Source of the DNA: Pseudomonadota bacterium
GTDB taxonomy: Bacteria; Myxococcota_A; UBA796; CAJQPC01
Assembly (NCBI GenBank): GCA_024228935.1
Contig: JAAESX010000229.1
Span: forward strand, 1 to 64,000
DNA length: 64,000 nucleotides
Reading direction: 5' to 3'
The position numbers and the translations under genes were made by a program. Of the stretch, positions 54,845-63,407 are shown one piece after another. A model generated the notes under the pieces. It ran no database searches. It was not told the DNA's origin and saw nothing but the letters and a program-made list of their open reading frames with translations. The first letter of the stretch is position 1. Each line of letters starts with the position of its first letter.

Positions 54845-55632
54845 GGCGCCTCCGTCGACACGAACACGGGGTTCCAGGGTCGATGGGGGGGATCCTGGCA
54901 CGCATCCTCGAGGCCGTTCCGAGCGGCCTGCTCCATCCGTTCGTGCTCGAGCCAGGCGCCGTCGGTGATCCAGGCGGGGACGACCTGGGAGCGGCAGGCT
55001 CGGGACCGGACCGAGGCCTCGGTCGACGGCCGGATGAGCGTCTCGGCGACGAGCCTCTGCGCGAACCGTTCGGTGCCGCGCTCGCAGCGGGTCCGGTCGA
55101 GCGCCTCGAGCTCCTCGCAGGCCAGGAAGTCCGCTGGACGGTTCCGCGCGTGGGCGAAGTACCAGAAGTCGTCCCAGATGAGCTCGCGAGCCTCTTGCTG
55201 GGTGTTCCGGGTGCCTGCCCAGTAGGCCACGATCGGCCGGGCGGCGTCGACGTGATCCAGCGCGCGCGACGGTGCGTCCGCAGACGGCTCGGACGCCGCC
55301 TGGAGCTCGCGACTCCACAGGTGGTAGAGGCACTCGTCGTAGTAGCGACCGGACAGGCCGCACTCGACCAGGGCTTCCCAGCGGTCCCCGGCGACGCCCA
55401 GCCGCTCGGCGATGCGGAAGTGGCACTCGGCCCGCCACTCGGACGGGAGCTCCTGGCACACGGTGGGGTCGGCGTCCGGCCGGTTGGCCACCACCTCGCT
55501 GACGCAGGACTCGGCGCCGCTCTGCAGCGCGAGGCAGCTCTCGATGGCGTGTTTGAACGGCGTCGCCGGCTCGCTGGCCCGGTCGTAGAGGACAGCGTCG
55601 GGCTCGACCGTGCAGGCGAGGAGCCAGATCAT
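54841..55632 (-). CDS. Cys-paired lipoprotein, second of the receiver operon
   Basis: 263 residues beginning MIWLLAC, only six residues before the predicted lipidated Cys. The mature part is helical with regularly spaced Cys pairs (SCLALQSGAESC, CQELPSEWRAEC, ECGLSGRYYDEC, CEELEALDRTRC), likely disulfide-linked helical hairpins. It resembles the upstream protein (55629-56348) in this pattern, so the two are probably paralogues. ATG overlaps the previous stop (ATGA) and its own stop overlaps the next start (GTGA). Confidence 0.7.
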   Translation of the reverse strand: MIWLLACTVEPDAVLYDRASEPATPFKHAIESCLALQSGAESCVSEVVANRPDADPTVCQELPSEWRAECHFRIAERLGVAGDRWEALVECGLSGRYYDECLYHLWSRELQAASEPSADAPSRALDHVDAARPIVAYWAGTRNTQQEARELIWDDFWYFAHARNRPADFLACEELEALDRTRCERGTERFAQRLVAETLIRPSTEASVRSRACRSQVVPAWITDGAWLEHERMEQAARNGLEDACQDPPHRPWNPVFVSTEAP

Positions 55633-56348
55633 GGAGGCGGCGCCTGCTTCTTCGTCGGGTCGCACAGGTCGTCCGTGCGTCGCTCGACGAGCACGGCGGT
55701 GAGCGCCTCGTCGAGGACCGCCCACGCCGGGTCTTCGGTGCAGAGCGGCTCGTCCAGGTCGCGTCCGCGGTTCAACCGGTCGTGGAAGACCGGCAGCGCG
55801 GTGCGCTCGCAGATGCCTCGTCGGGTCGTGTTCTCGACGGCCGCACAGAGAGCGGGGTGCACGGACCCGCGGGTGAAGAGCTGGCGGTACCAGGCCGACC
55901 ACGGTCGGTCGTCGTCGGGGGCGAAACCGGCGCCGACGATGTGGAGAAGCACGTCGTCTTCGCGCTCGCCGGGGGCGACGGCCTCGTCGAAGTGCTCCCA
56001 CAGGCGGCGACTGAGGATGTGCATCCGGCAGTCGTCGGCCAGCTCGCCGGCGTTCGCGCACGCGCTGGGCTGCTGGGCGGTCTCCCCGAGCAGGAACCAG
56101 CACTCGTGGCCCGTGGGTGTGTCCCGGAGCGATGTGCAGAGCCGAGCGCTCGCGTCGGGGTCCGTAGCGGCGAGCACCTTGACCACCGCCCAGGCGCAGT
56201 CGGCGCGCAGCTCGTCGTCGACCAGCGCCTCGCAGATCGGGACGGCCTCGCTGGCTCGGTCGGGCAGCAGGGCCAGGGCGGCCTGGTGCTCGGCGCGGTC
56301 CTGCTCCGGAGTGCGCGCGGTCGAGCAGGCGAGGAGGAGCCAGACCAC
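55629..56348 (-). CDS. Cys-paired lipoprotein, first of the receiver operon
   Basis: 239 residues from GTG: MVWLLLAC, seven residues before the lipobox Cys. Helical mature protein with paired cysteines (ICEALVDDELRADC, LCTSLRDTPTGHEC, ACANAGELADDC, LCAAVENTTRRGIC, LCTEDP). The start follows the stop of a 22-codon ORF by three bases, so translation may depend on reinitiation. No recognised family; paralogous to the next gene. Confidence 0.7.
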   Translation of the reverse strand: MVWLLLACSTARTPEQDRAEHQAALALLPDRASEAVPICEALVDDELRADCAWAVVKVLAATDPDASARLCTSLRDTPTGHECWFLLGETAQQPSACANAGELADDCRMHILSRRLWEHFDEAVAPGEREDDVLLHIVGAGFAPDDDRPWSAWYRQLFTRGSVHPALCAAVENTTRRGICERTALPVFHDRLNRGRDLDEPLCTEDPAWAVLDEALTAVLVERRTDDLCDPTKKQAPPP

Positions 56349-56351
56349 CCG

Positions 56352-56420
56352 CTACTGGAGACGGTGCAGGGGCGGCCTGTTCTTGCAGGCAGTGGGCGCC
56401 ACGAGCACGTAGAGAGTCAT
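56352..56420 (-). CDS. 22-residue leader ORF at the head of the lipoprotein operon
   Basis: ATG at 56420 to TAG at 56354-56352 encodes MTLYVLVAPTAC followed by KNRPPLHRLQ. It has a hydrophobic N-terminus and a Cys at 12, so it could be a tiny lipoprotein or a leader peptide. The ATG is exactly 12 bases from TAGCCT (56432-56427), the reverse side of the element that drives the DUF938 gene, and has no ribosome-binding site. The next gene starts three bases after its stop. Small size keeps this tentative. Confidence 0.4.
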   Translation of the reverse strand: MTLYVLVAPTACKNRPPLHRLQ

Positions 56421-56426
56421 GCGAAG

Positions 56427-56436
56427 AGGCTAACAG
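56427..56436. promoter_or_regulatory. Bidirectional -10 element with both start codons 12 bases away
   Basis: The TA at 56431-56432 is shared by TAACAG on plus (ATG at 56443) and TAGCCT on minus (ATG at 56420). Each start codon lies exactly 12 bases from its own T. If both are used, two leaderless transcripts leave one symmetrical promoter in opposite directions. Confidence 0.45.
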
Positions 56437-56442
56437 GGCCCC

Positions 56443-57048
56443 ATGGACCACCGACTCGACTACCCGGCGACCGGGCGCAACCGGGACGCGATCCTGGACG
56501 TGCTGCGTGCCCATCTCCCCGACCGGGGCCTCGTCCTCGAGGTCGCGAGCGGCAGCGGACAGCACCACGTCCACTTCGCCCGGAACCTGCCCGACCTTGT
56601 CTTCCAGCCGACCGACATCGAGGAGCCGGCGCGTCGCAGCATCGCGGCCTGGCAGGAGCACGAGGGGCTGACCAACGTCCGTGCCCCGCTGGCGCTCGAC
56701 GTGCTGGAGCCGTGGCCCATCCAGCGGGCCGACGTGCTGATGTGCATCAACATGATCCACATCAGCCCGTGGCGCTGCACCGAAGCGCTGCTGTCCGGAG
56801 CGGGACGGACCCTCGAAGACGGCGGCGTGCTCTTCCTGTACGGGCCCTACCGCATCGGGGGTGAGCTGGTCCCGAGCAACGCCCGGTTCGACCAGAGCCT
56901 GCGCTCACGCGACCCGGAGTGGGGTGTGCGGGACCTGGAACGCATCGTCGAGCTCGCGGGAGCGGCTGGACTCGGATACGTCGACACGGTCGCGATGCCG
57001 GCGAACAACCACTCGGTGGTGTTCCAGAAGCGCGCTCAGAAGATGTAG
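56443..57048 (+). CDS. DUF938-family SAM-dependent methyltransferase-like protein
   Basis: 201 residues matching DUF938 along its length: ATGRNRDAILDVLRAHL, VLEVASGSGQHHVHFARNLP (SAM motif I), FQPTDIEEPARRSIAAW, ALDVLEPWP, LMCINMIHISPWRCTEALL, LYGPYRIGGELVPSNARFDQSL, DPEWGVRDLERIVELA and VAMPANNHSVVFQK. The substrate is unknown for this family. ATG lies exactly 12 bases after TAACAG with no ribosome-binding site. Its end overlaps the convergent membrane-protein gene by 13 bases. Confidence 0.9.
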   Translation: MDHRLDYPATGRNRDAILDVLRAHLPDRGLVLEVASGSGQHHVHFARNLPDLVFQPTDIEEPARRSIAAWQEHEGLTNVRAPLALDVLEPWPIQRADVLMCINMIHISPWRCTEALLSGAGRTLEDGGVLFLYGPYRIGGELVPSNARFDQSLRSRDPEWGVRDLERIVELAGAAGLGYVDTVAMPANNHSVVFQKRAQKM

Positions 57049-58247
57049 GGCCCGAGGTAGCTCAGCCAGGTCAGCTGGGCGCTGACCGTGGCGAGCAGGA
57101 GCAGGATCGCGGCCGGCCAGCCGAAGCGACCGATGGAGATGTCCTGGTCGATGGGGATGGGGCGCAGCAGGTTGCCTTCGCCGTCGGTCACGTCCGGCTT
57201 CTCGAGCGTCCCGTCGATCAGTCGCATGGCCTGGATGCCTGCCGTCATCAGCCCGAACGCCGGAACCAGGGCGATGACCGCGTAGAAGCCGACGTGGGAG
57301 AAGCCCTCGTTGAACCGGATGCCGGCGCGGACCTGGACGGCTTGCTGGCATGCGAACAGCGCGGGGGTCAGGAGCAGGATGTGGGCCACGAGCAGGGCCT
57401 CGAACAGCGGGCTCTCCTCGACGACCAGGTGGCCGATCGAGAACGGCGTCAGCCAGACCGCCGCGAAAATGCCGGGGACGAGCGGGACGAACAGGAAGAC
57501 CAGCGTCCAGGCGCCCCAGTACCAGGGGGTCGCTCGCTCAGCCGCGCCCTTCTCCCAGGCGGTGACGCGCTCGCCGAGCGCTCCGAGCTGTTCGCGGATG
57601 CGGTCCTTGGCCATCTCGGTGCCGGCGTACTCGAGCGCCTTGTGCAGGTCGCGCGGGTCCTCGGACACGCCCAGGCGCGCCAGGAACTCCTCTTCGGTCG
57701 ACTCGTCGTCCTCGAGCTCCAGCTCGATCTCGTGGTCCCCCTCCATCCGGACGAACCAGCGCCGGATGGGGAGGGCGGGTCGACCGAACGCCGGATCCGT
57801 GGCGGCGGGTGGGGGGTCCTCGCCCTCGACTGCGCCGCCGTAGACCTGCTGGATGGACGGCAGCTCGCTCGTGAGCCAGTAGGGCGCCGGTCCGATCGGG
57901 TGTGGAGCGCCGCAGCTGCTGCAATACATCTTCCCGCGGGTCTCGAGGCTCAGCGCGGGGAGCGGGTCACGGCAGACGTCGCAGGATGGCCGCTCCTTGG
58001 CGACGCGGTAGCCCACCACGTAGCCCGCGGAGTTCAGCCGGCCTTCGACGTGCTCGCCCCACATGAGCTCGCTGTAGCTGAGCTCCAGCTCCTCGAGGAC
58101 GCGAACGACGACCTCTTCCGGGACAGGGAGGAACGCCTGTCGAACCACGGAGAAGTACTTGCGGTGAGGCCCGTTGATCGGCTGCCGGTGGCCGAACCCT
58201 TCCGGCTCCAGCCAAATCTCGACGCTTCCCCAGCGGGTCTCGGACAC
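57036..58247 (-). CDS. Zinc-ribbon membrane protein, function unknown
   Basis: 403 residues. The N-terminal cytoplasmic part (VEIWLEPEGFGHRQPINGP, VRVLEELELSYSELMWGEHVEGRL) includes a zinc ribbon (CDVCRDPL...YCSSCGAP, about residues 90-115), then an acidic helical stretch. The C-terminal third has about five membrane helices (YWGAWTLVFLFVPLVPGIFAAVW, LFEALLVAHILLLTPALFAC, VGFYAVIALVPAFGLMTAG, GWPAAILLLLATVSAQLTW). GTG at 58247 starts it; the TA shared with the divergent lipoprotein promoter lies 14 bases upstream. I do not recognise a family. Confidence 0.68.
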   Translation of the reverse strand: MSETRWGSVEIWLEPEGFGHRQPINGPHRKYFSVVRQAFLPVPEEVVVRVLEELELSYSELMWGEHVEGRLNSAGYVVGYRVAKERPSCDVCRDPLPALSLETRGKMYCSSCGAPHPIGPAPYWLTSELPSIQQVYGGAVEGEDPPPAATDPAFGRPALPIRRWFVRMEGDHEIELELEDDESTEEEFLARLGVSEDPRDLHKALEYAGTEMAKDRIREQLGALGERVTAWEKGAAERATPWYWGAWTLVFLFVPLVPGIFAAVWLTPFSIGHLVVEESPLFEALLVAHILLLTPALFACQQAVQVRAGIRFNEGFSHVGFYAVIALVPAFGLMTAGIQAMRLIDGTLEKPDVTDGEGNLLRPIPIDQDISIGRFGWPAAILLLLATVSAQLTWLSYLGPYIF

Positions 58248-58254
58248 AGCCCCG

Positions 58255-58265
58255 GACGATAACTT
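58255..58265. promoter_or_regulatory. Shared symmetrical -10 between zinc-ribbon protein and YceI-like lipoprotein
   Basis: GATAAC on plus and GTTATC on minus use the same TA (58260-58261). Plus ATG is 12 bases after TAACTT (58272); minus GTG is 14 bases after TATCGT (58247). The whole intergenic space is 24 bases, so both transcripts must be leaderless or nearly so. Confidence 0.4.
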
Positions 58266-58271
58266 GTCGCC

Positions 58272-59180
58272 ATGCTCCTGCTCTTCTTCGCTTGTTCGTC
58301 CGACCCTGCCCCAGCCATCGAGGCTCCCTCCGAAACCGCCCCGGTCGCCGAGGCCGAGGCTGTCGCTGAGGCTGTCGCGGAGCCTGGATCTGAGGAAGCT
58401 CCTGCCGTCGACGAGCCCATCGAGGAGGCCCCCGGGGAGGAGGCTGTCGTCGACGCGCCGGTCGAGGAGGCGCCCGCGGAACCAGTCGAGGAGGCCCCTG
58501 TCGAGGAGGCCCCTGTCGAGGAGGCTCCCCCCGAGGAGGTCCCTGTGGACGAGGTCGTCACGGACGAGGTCGACGCTCCGGTCGAGGAGCCCGAGCCGGC
58601 GAAGACCGTCAGCTACGCCCTGGGCCCGTCGGGCTCGTCGCTCTACGTCCAGGTCTTCAAGGACCCCGACACGGTGGGCGCGGACCTGTCCCACGACCAC
58701 GTCGTCACGGCCTCGGGCTGGACCGGCACGGCGCGCTGGAACGTCGACGACCCCAGCCAGTGCGCGCTGTCCATCTCGGTCCCGGTGCAGAAGCTGGTCG
58801 TGGACGCGCCGAAGATGCGGGCGGCGGTCGGGCTCGAGGGCGTGCTCGAGGACGGCCAGCGGGACGACGTGAGGAAGAACATGCTGGCCTCGGATCAGCT
58901 CGACGCCGCCTCGTTCAAGACGATCTCGTTCGAGGCGACGTCCTGCGTCCTGAGCGGCAAGGTCGTGTCCGTCACCGGCGACTTCACGCTGCACGGCGTC
59001 ACGAAGTCCATCACCGTCCCCCTGACCGTGACGGCGGACGACAGCGCGTTCCAGGCGCGCGGCAGCTTCAAGATCAAGGGCAGCGACTACGGGGTCGAGC
59101 CGTTCACGGCGATGTTCGGTGCGCTCAAGAACAAGGACAAGATGGCGCTGACCGTGAAGATCACGGGCTCGCCCGGCTGA
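58272..59180 (+). CDS. YceI-like lipoprotein with Glu/Ala/Pro repeat linker
   Basis: 302 residues. MLLLFFAC is seven residues plus lipobox Cys8. Residues ~15-112 are an acidic low-complexity linker built on VEEAP repeats (about ten). The C-terminal ~185 residues match the YceI beta-barrel lipid-binding family: YALGPSGSSLYVQVFKDP, LSHDHVVTASGWTGTARW, DDPSQCALSISVPVQKL, VRKNMLASDQLDAASFKTISFEA, VTGDFTLHGVTKSITVPL, and GSFKIKGSDYGVEPF. YceI domains hold polyisoprenoids or amphiphiles in the periplasm. The linker would place it away from the membrane. Confidence 0.82.
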   Translation: MLLLFFACSSDPAPAIEAPSETAPVAEAEAVAEAVAEPGSEEAPAVDEPIEEAPGEEAVVDAPVEEAPAEPVEEAPVEEAPVEEAPPEEVPVDEVVTDEVDAPVEEPEPAKTVSYALGPSGSSLYVQVFKDPDTVGADLSHDHVVTASGWTGTARWNVDDPSQCALSISVPVQKLVVDAPKMRAAVGLEGVLEDGQRDDVRKNMLASDQLDAASFKTISFEATSCVLSGKVVSVTGDFTLHGVTKSITVPLTVTADDSAFQARGSFKIKGSDYGVEPFTAMFGALKNKDKMALTVKITGSPG

Positions 59181-59217
59181 TCGCCCGGCGTTATCCCGGG
59201 CTTCTGGAGGACTTGTC

Positions 59218-59913
59218 ATGGAGACCGGTAAGGAGCCCATCCTCGTCGTCGACGACGAGGCCGACATCCGTGACCTGGTGGCCCTGAATCTCCGGCGAGC
59301 CGGGTACGAGGTCATCACCTGCGACCGCGGGCTGGACGCGCTCGAGGCCGCGCGCGAGCACATGCCGCGGCTCATCGTGCTGGACCTCATGCTCCCCGAC
59401 CTGTCGGGCAGCGAGGTGTGCCGCCGCCTGCGCGGCCAGACGCGCACGTCGCAGATCCCGGTGCTGATGCTGACCGCCAGGACCGGTGAGATCGACCGGG
59501 TCGTCGGGTTCGAGGTCGGCGCCGACGACTACGTCACCAAGCCGTTCTCGGTGCGCGAGCTGGTGCTGCGCGTCCAGGCCATCCTGCGGCGGGCTCCCCA
59601 GGCCGCCGAGCCTGCGGCCGACGAGCCGCTCGAGGCGGGCCCCATCCGCATCGACATGGGCGCCCATCGCGTCTGGGTCGACGGGGAAGAGCTCCAGCTC
59701 ACGGCGACGGAGTTCCGGCTGCTGCACACGCTGGTGACGCGCGCTGGTCGGGTCCAGAGCCGCGGCCGCCTGCTGCAGGATGTCTGGGAGATGCCGCCGG
59801 ACCTGAACACGCGGACCGTGGACACGCACATCAAGCGGCTCCGCGAGAAGCTGGGCAGCGCGGCCGACATGGTCGAGACCGTCCGGGGCGTCGGCTACCG
59901 CTTCGTCCGGTGA
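59218..59913 (+). CDS. OmpR/PhoB-family response regulator
   Basis: 231 residues. Receiver: ILVVDDEADIRDLV, phospho-acceptor Asp56 in VLDLMLPD, Thr in LMLTARTG, Lys108 in DDYVTKPFS. Winged-helix output: ELQLTATEFRLLHTLVTRAGRV, RTVDTHIKRLREKLG, VRGVGYRFVR. Most like PhoB among OmpR types, but the pho box and targets are not seen. GGAGG precedes ATG. Its stop overlaps the kinase start as GTGA, so the two are one system. Confidence 0.9.
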   Translation: METGKEPILVVDDEADIRDLVALNLRRAGYEVITCDRGLDALEAAREHMPRLIVLDLMLPDLSGSEVCRRLRGQTRTSQIPVLMLTARTGEIDRVVGFEVGADDYVTKPFSVRELVLRVQAILRRAPQAAEPAADEPLEAGPIRIDMGAHRVWVDGEELQLTATEFRLLHTLVTRAGRVQSRGRLLQDVWEMPPDLNTRTVDTHIKRLREKLGSAADMVETVRGVGYRFVR

Positions 59914-61205
59914 CCCGGGCGGGGCTGTGGGTCGGTGGCCTGGCGCTCCTGACCGGCCTCCTCGGCGTGGCCATCGCCACGTACGTCGGGCCCTTGCCGG
60001 CCCTGCTGGTCGTGGCGCTCGGCGCGCTCGCGTCGATGCGAATCGCCGGTGCCGTGCGGCGGCGCGACACGGAAGTGATCGAGCGCCTGGTCCGCGTCAG
60101 CCGGAAGGCTGTGGGCCGCACCGAGCTCGACATCGCCGAGCTGGCCGAGCTGGACCGCGCGGTCCAGACCCTGGTCGAGCAGTTCGCGCGGGCCCGCAAG
60201 ACGGCGCGGCGGGCCGAGGACCTGAGGTCGGCCCTGTTCGAGCACGCGCCGGGTGGCGTCGTCCTGATCGGACGAGGACTCCGCGTCATCGCCGCGAACC
60301 CGGGCATCCGCGAGCTGGTGCCAGTCGTCCCGGACCCGGTGGGTCGCCGGCTGGACCAGGCGCTGCCAGCGCCGGTGCTGGTCGAGGTCGTGCGCGAGGT
60401 GATGGTCTCGCGGCGTCCGATGGTCCAGGAGACACGCTCGGGCCGCTTCGATCTGCTCATCCGCTGTGGCCCGGTGGGCGAGAGCGCGGTGGTCGCGGTG
60501 GTCGTCGACGTCAGCCCCCTCCGACGCGCGGCTCGGGCCCGCTCGGACTTCGTGGCCAACGTTAGCCACGAGCTGCGCACGCCTGTCACCTCGATCTCCG
60601 GGTACGCCGAGACGCTGCTCGAGTATGCGGACGACGTCGACGTTGACACGCTGATGATGGCGCGGGCGATCCACCGGAACGCGGTGCGGCTGACCGCCAT
60701 CTTCGAGGAGCTCCTGGAGCTCGCCCGGCTCGAGGCCGAGGACGCGCCGCTCGAGCTCGTCAGTCAGCCCCTCCATCCGCTTGTCGCGCCGCTGGTCGAC
60801 GAGGTGCTCGAGGTCGGTCGGCTGCGCGAGGTCACCGTCGACGTCTACGACCAGGACACCGTCGCCCGAGTCCAGCCCGAGGCGTTCCGTCGCATCGTCG
60901 GAAACCTGCTCGCCAACGCGGTGAAGTTCTCGCCGGACGGCGCCTCGGTCGGGGTCGACCTGCGGGCCGAGGAGGACGAGGTCGTGCTCGAGGTCCGGGA
61001 CCGTGGACCGGGCATCGACCCGGCTCACCACGAGCGGGTGTTCGAGCGGTTCTTCCGCGTGGACAAGGGCCGCGGCCGGGAGTTCGGCGGCACCGGCCTG
61101 GGGCTGGCGCTCGTGAAGCACCTATGCGCGCGGACGGACGCCCGGGTCGGCGTCCGGAGCAACCCGGGTCATGGCGCGACGTTCTGGGTGCGCTTCCCGC
61201 GCTGA
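59910..61205 (+). CDS. PhoR-like sensor histidine kinase
   Basis: 431 residues. Two N-terminal membrane helices (LWVGGLALLTGLLGVAIATYV, LPALLVVALGALASM) with almost no periplasmic loop, as in PhoR. PAS-like domain at about 100-200 (FEHAPGGVVLIGRGLRVIAAN), H-box FVANVSHELRTPV with His220, N-box IVGNLLANAVKFSPDG, G1 VRDRGPGIDP, F-box FERFFRVD, G2 GGTGLGLALVKHL. It phosphorylates the response regulator encoded just before it. No pst transport genes are in the window, so a phosphate role is only suggested. Confidence 0.9.
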   Translation: MTRAGLWVGGLALLTGLLGVAIATYVGPLPALLVVALGALASMRIAGAVRRRDTEVIERLVRVSRKAVGRTELDIAELAELDRAVQTLVEQFARARKTARRAEDLRSALFEHAPGGVVLIGRGLRVIAANPGIRELVPVVPDPVGRRLDQALPAPVLVEVVREVMVSRRPMVQETRSGRFDLLIRCGPVGESAVVAVVVDVSPLRRAARARSDFVANVSHELRTPVTSISGYAETLLEYADDVDVDTLMMARAIHRNAVRLTAIFEELLELARLEAEDAPLELVSQPLHPLVAPLVDEVLEVGRLREVTVDVYDQDTVARVQPEAFRRIVGNLLANAVKFSPDGASVGVDLRAEEDEVVLEVRDRGPGIDPAHHERVFERFFRVDKGRGREFGGTGLGLALVKHLCARTDARVGVRSNPGHGATFWVRFPR

Positions 61206-61226
61206 GCCCAGAGCCGAGGCCAGAAG

Positions 61227-63407
61227 CTAAGCGACGACCTCGACCTCGTCGCGGCTCACCGTCTTGACCATCTTCCGGAACATCGTCGCCATCTGTTCGT
61301 GCTCGCCGTGGGCCTCGCGCAGCTGGCCGGCCAGGTCCTTGGCGCGGCGGAACCCGCTGATGAGGCCGCCGGAGATGTCCGTCTCGCTCGAGTAGAGCTC
61401 GTAGATCTGCTCCAGCGTGTCGCCGTTGTACCAGGCCTCGCCGAACGCCATGAGCGGCGGGCACCAGTTGACCTCGAGCCCGAGCAGCGCCTCGCTCTTG
61501 CCCACGGGCTCGGACTGGCGGATCTCGTCGCAGGCGACGGCCAGGCCACGAAGGCGAGGGGGCAGGCGGTGGGTGTAGAGGTGGACGCCCTTGGGCAGCC
61601 TTCCGGTCATCGCGCACAGGAGCCCGAAGAGCGTCGCGGGCGGCTGGCCCTCGAGCACACCGGCCAGCACGATCTCGGTGGTGAACACCTCCTGGATCTG
61701 GATGTGCTGCAGCACCTTGCCGCCGGCCTTGAGGCTGTCGTCCTCGCCCAGGTAGCCCAGGTCGACCAGGAACTGCCGGCGCCGCTCGAAGTCCCGCCAG
61801 ACCTTCACGCCGCCCAGCTTGATGCGCTTCTTCAGCTTCTTGAGGTCCTTGACCTTCCGCTGGAGCTTGGGGGACTTGGGCCAGGCGCCGGGCTCGACGC
61901 CCATCGAGCTGAGCTGGCCCTGCAGGCCCTGGCTCTGCTGGACCAGGTGCCGGGTGTCCTTGCCCTGACGGAACGCCAGGAACGACTTCTCGACGATGGC
62001 TCGGCAGTGGTCGCGTCCACGCTGCTGGAGCAGGTTCACCACCGAGTTGAGCGACAGGTTGAAGGTGGACCGGACCGGCTCGCTCTGCCCGTGCAGGTAC
62101 CGGCGCATCTCGGCTTCGAGCTTGGGCCAGTCGGGGTAGTCCATCCGCACGATGACCGTGCCGTGGTCGTCCATGCCCCGGCGTCCGGCGCGTCCCGCCT
62201 TCTGCATGAACTGGCGGATCGAGAGCGGCATCATCGAGTGGCCGTTGAACTCGACGAGGCCGTCCATGACGACCGTGCGGGCGGGCATGTTGATGCCGAG
62301 CGCGAAGGTCGTCGTGGTGTAGAGGACCTGCAGCAGCTTGCGCTCGTACAGGTCCTCGACCAGCGCCTTGAGCTGGACGTGCAGCCCGGCGTGGTGGAAG
62401 CCGATGCCGCGGCGGTACAGCGAGACGAGGTCGGGGTCCAGCACCGCGTAGCCCAGCCGGTCGAAGGCGTCAGACAGGTGCTTGTCGAGCCGCTCCTGGT
62501 CGGCCTGGGGGACCAGGCTGCCGCGCACGTTCTCGCCCAGCCGTCGGGCGGCCAGCTCGGCCAGCTTCCGTGAGGGCACGAAGTACAGGTACGGCATGTG
62601 CTGTTCGCGGAGCATCCGGTACAGCTCGACATGCGACGTGTAGCGATGGCGCTGCCGGACTGGGGCGCGGCCGCGGCTGCGCTGGCGCTTCTGGCCACGC
62701 GCGGGGCGGTTGCCCTGCTCCTTCTTCTTCCAGCGCTTGTGCCAGGCCGGGAACTGGTCGGGGTCGACGACGCCGCAGTCCCAGTTGGCGAGCTTGATGC
62801 TGAGCGGGACGGCGCGTGTGTGCTCCTCGACGACCTCGACCCGCTTGCCGCGGACAGTGGAGAGCCACTCGGCGAACTCCTCGACGTTCGAGAGCGTGGC
62901 GGACAGTCCGACGACCTGGACGTCGGGCGAGAGGTAGATCAGGACCTCCTCCCAGACCGTCCCGCGCTCGCGATCGTCCAGGAAGTGGATCTCGTCGAGG
63001 ACGACCGCCTTCAGATCGGACAGGTCCTCGTGGACCAGCAGCATGTTGCGCAGGATCTCGGTGGTCATCACGAGGCACGGTGCGTCCCGCCGAATGACGA
63101 GATCGCCGGTCACCAGCCCCACGTTCTGCTCGCCGTGAAGGCGGCAGTAGTCGCGGAACTTCTGGTTGCTCAGGGCCTTGACGGGGGCCGTGTAGATGAC
63201 CTGGCGCCCCTCCTCGAGGGCCAGATCGACGACCGCATCGGCGACCAGGGTCTTGCCGGTGCCGGTCGGTGCGCAGACGAGGACAGAGCGTCCGTCCCGC
63301 AGCCAGGTGATGGCCTGCTCTTGGAAGGGGTCGAGCGTGAGTCCGCGATAATCCATCGCCGCCACGTAATCGGCTACGAGCTGGGAAGAAGAAGTCGGAG
63401 GTGACAT
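61227..63407 (-). CDS. Ski2-like DEAH-type RNA helicase
   Basis: 726 residues of the superfamily 2 Ski2/Mtr4/HelY group. Q-motif region LTLDPFQEQAITWL, Walker A CAPTGTGKTLVA (45-56), VIYTAPVKALSNQKF (Ia), Walker B LDEIHFLDD, SATLSN (III), FHHAGLHVQLKALVEDL, TTTTFALGINMPART (V), MQKAGRAGRRG (VI). A basic insertion (KRWKKKEQGNRPARGQKRQRSRGR) lies between the lobes, and the C-terminal part matches the DSHCT region. It probably unwinds RNA for decay or processing. Its ATG shares CATG with the divergent porin-like gene, so there is no intergenic space. Confidence 0.88.
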   Translation of the reverse strand: MSPPTSSSQLVADYVAAMDYRGLTLDPFQEQAITWLRDGRSVLVCAPTGTGKTLVADAVVDLALEEGRQVIYTAPVKALSNQKFRDYCRLHGEQNVGLVTGDLVIRRDAPCLVMTTEILRNMLLVHEDLSDLKAVVLDEIHFLDDRERGTVWEEVLIYLSPDVQVVGLSATLSNVEEFAEWLSTVRGKRVEVVEEHTRAVPLSIKLANWDCGVVDPDQFPAWHKRWKKKEQGNRPARGQKRQRSRGRAPVRQRHRYTSHVELYRMLREQHMPYLYFVPSRKLAELAARRLGENVRGSLVPQADQERLDKHLSDAFDRLGYAVLDPDLVSLYRRGIGFHHAGLHVQLKALVEDLYERKLLQVLYTTTTFALGINMPARTVVMDGLVEFNGHSMMPLSIRQFMQKAGRAGRRGMDDHGTVIVRMDYPDWPKLEAEMRRYLHGQSEPVRSTFNLSLNSVVNLLQQRGRDHCRAIVEKSFLAFRQGKDTRHLVQQSQGLQGQLSSMGVEPGAWPKSPKLQRKVKDLKKLKKRIKLGGVKVWRDFERRRQFLVDLGYLGEDDSLKAGGKVLQHIQIQEVFTTEIVLAGVLEGQPPATLFGLLCAMTGRLPKGVHLYTHRLPPRLRGLAVACDEIRQSEPVGKSEALLGLEVNWCPPLMAFGEAWYNGDTLEQIYELYSSETDISGGLISGFRRAKDLAGQLREAHGEHEQMATMFRKMVKTVSRDEVEVVA

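Noticed and set aside
58380..58600. Repeated GTCGAGGAGGCCCCT units as a possible mobile or satellite repeat
   Set aside because: They encode the in-frame VEEAP linker of the YceI-like lipoprotein, so a coding low-complexity repeat explains them.
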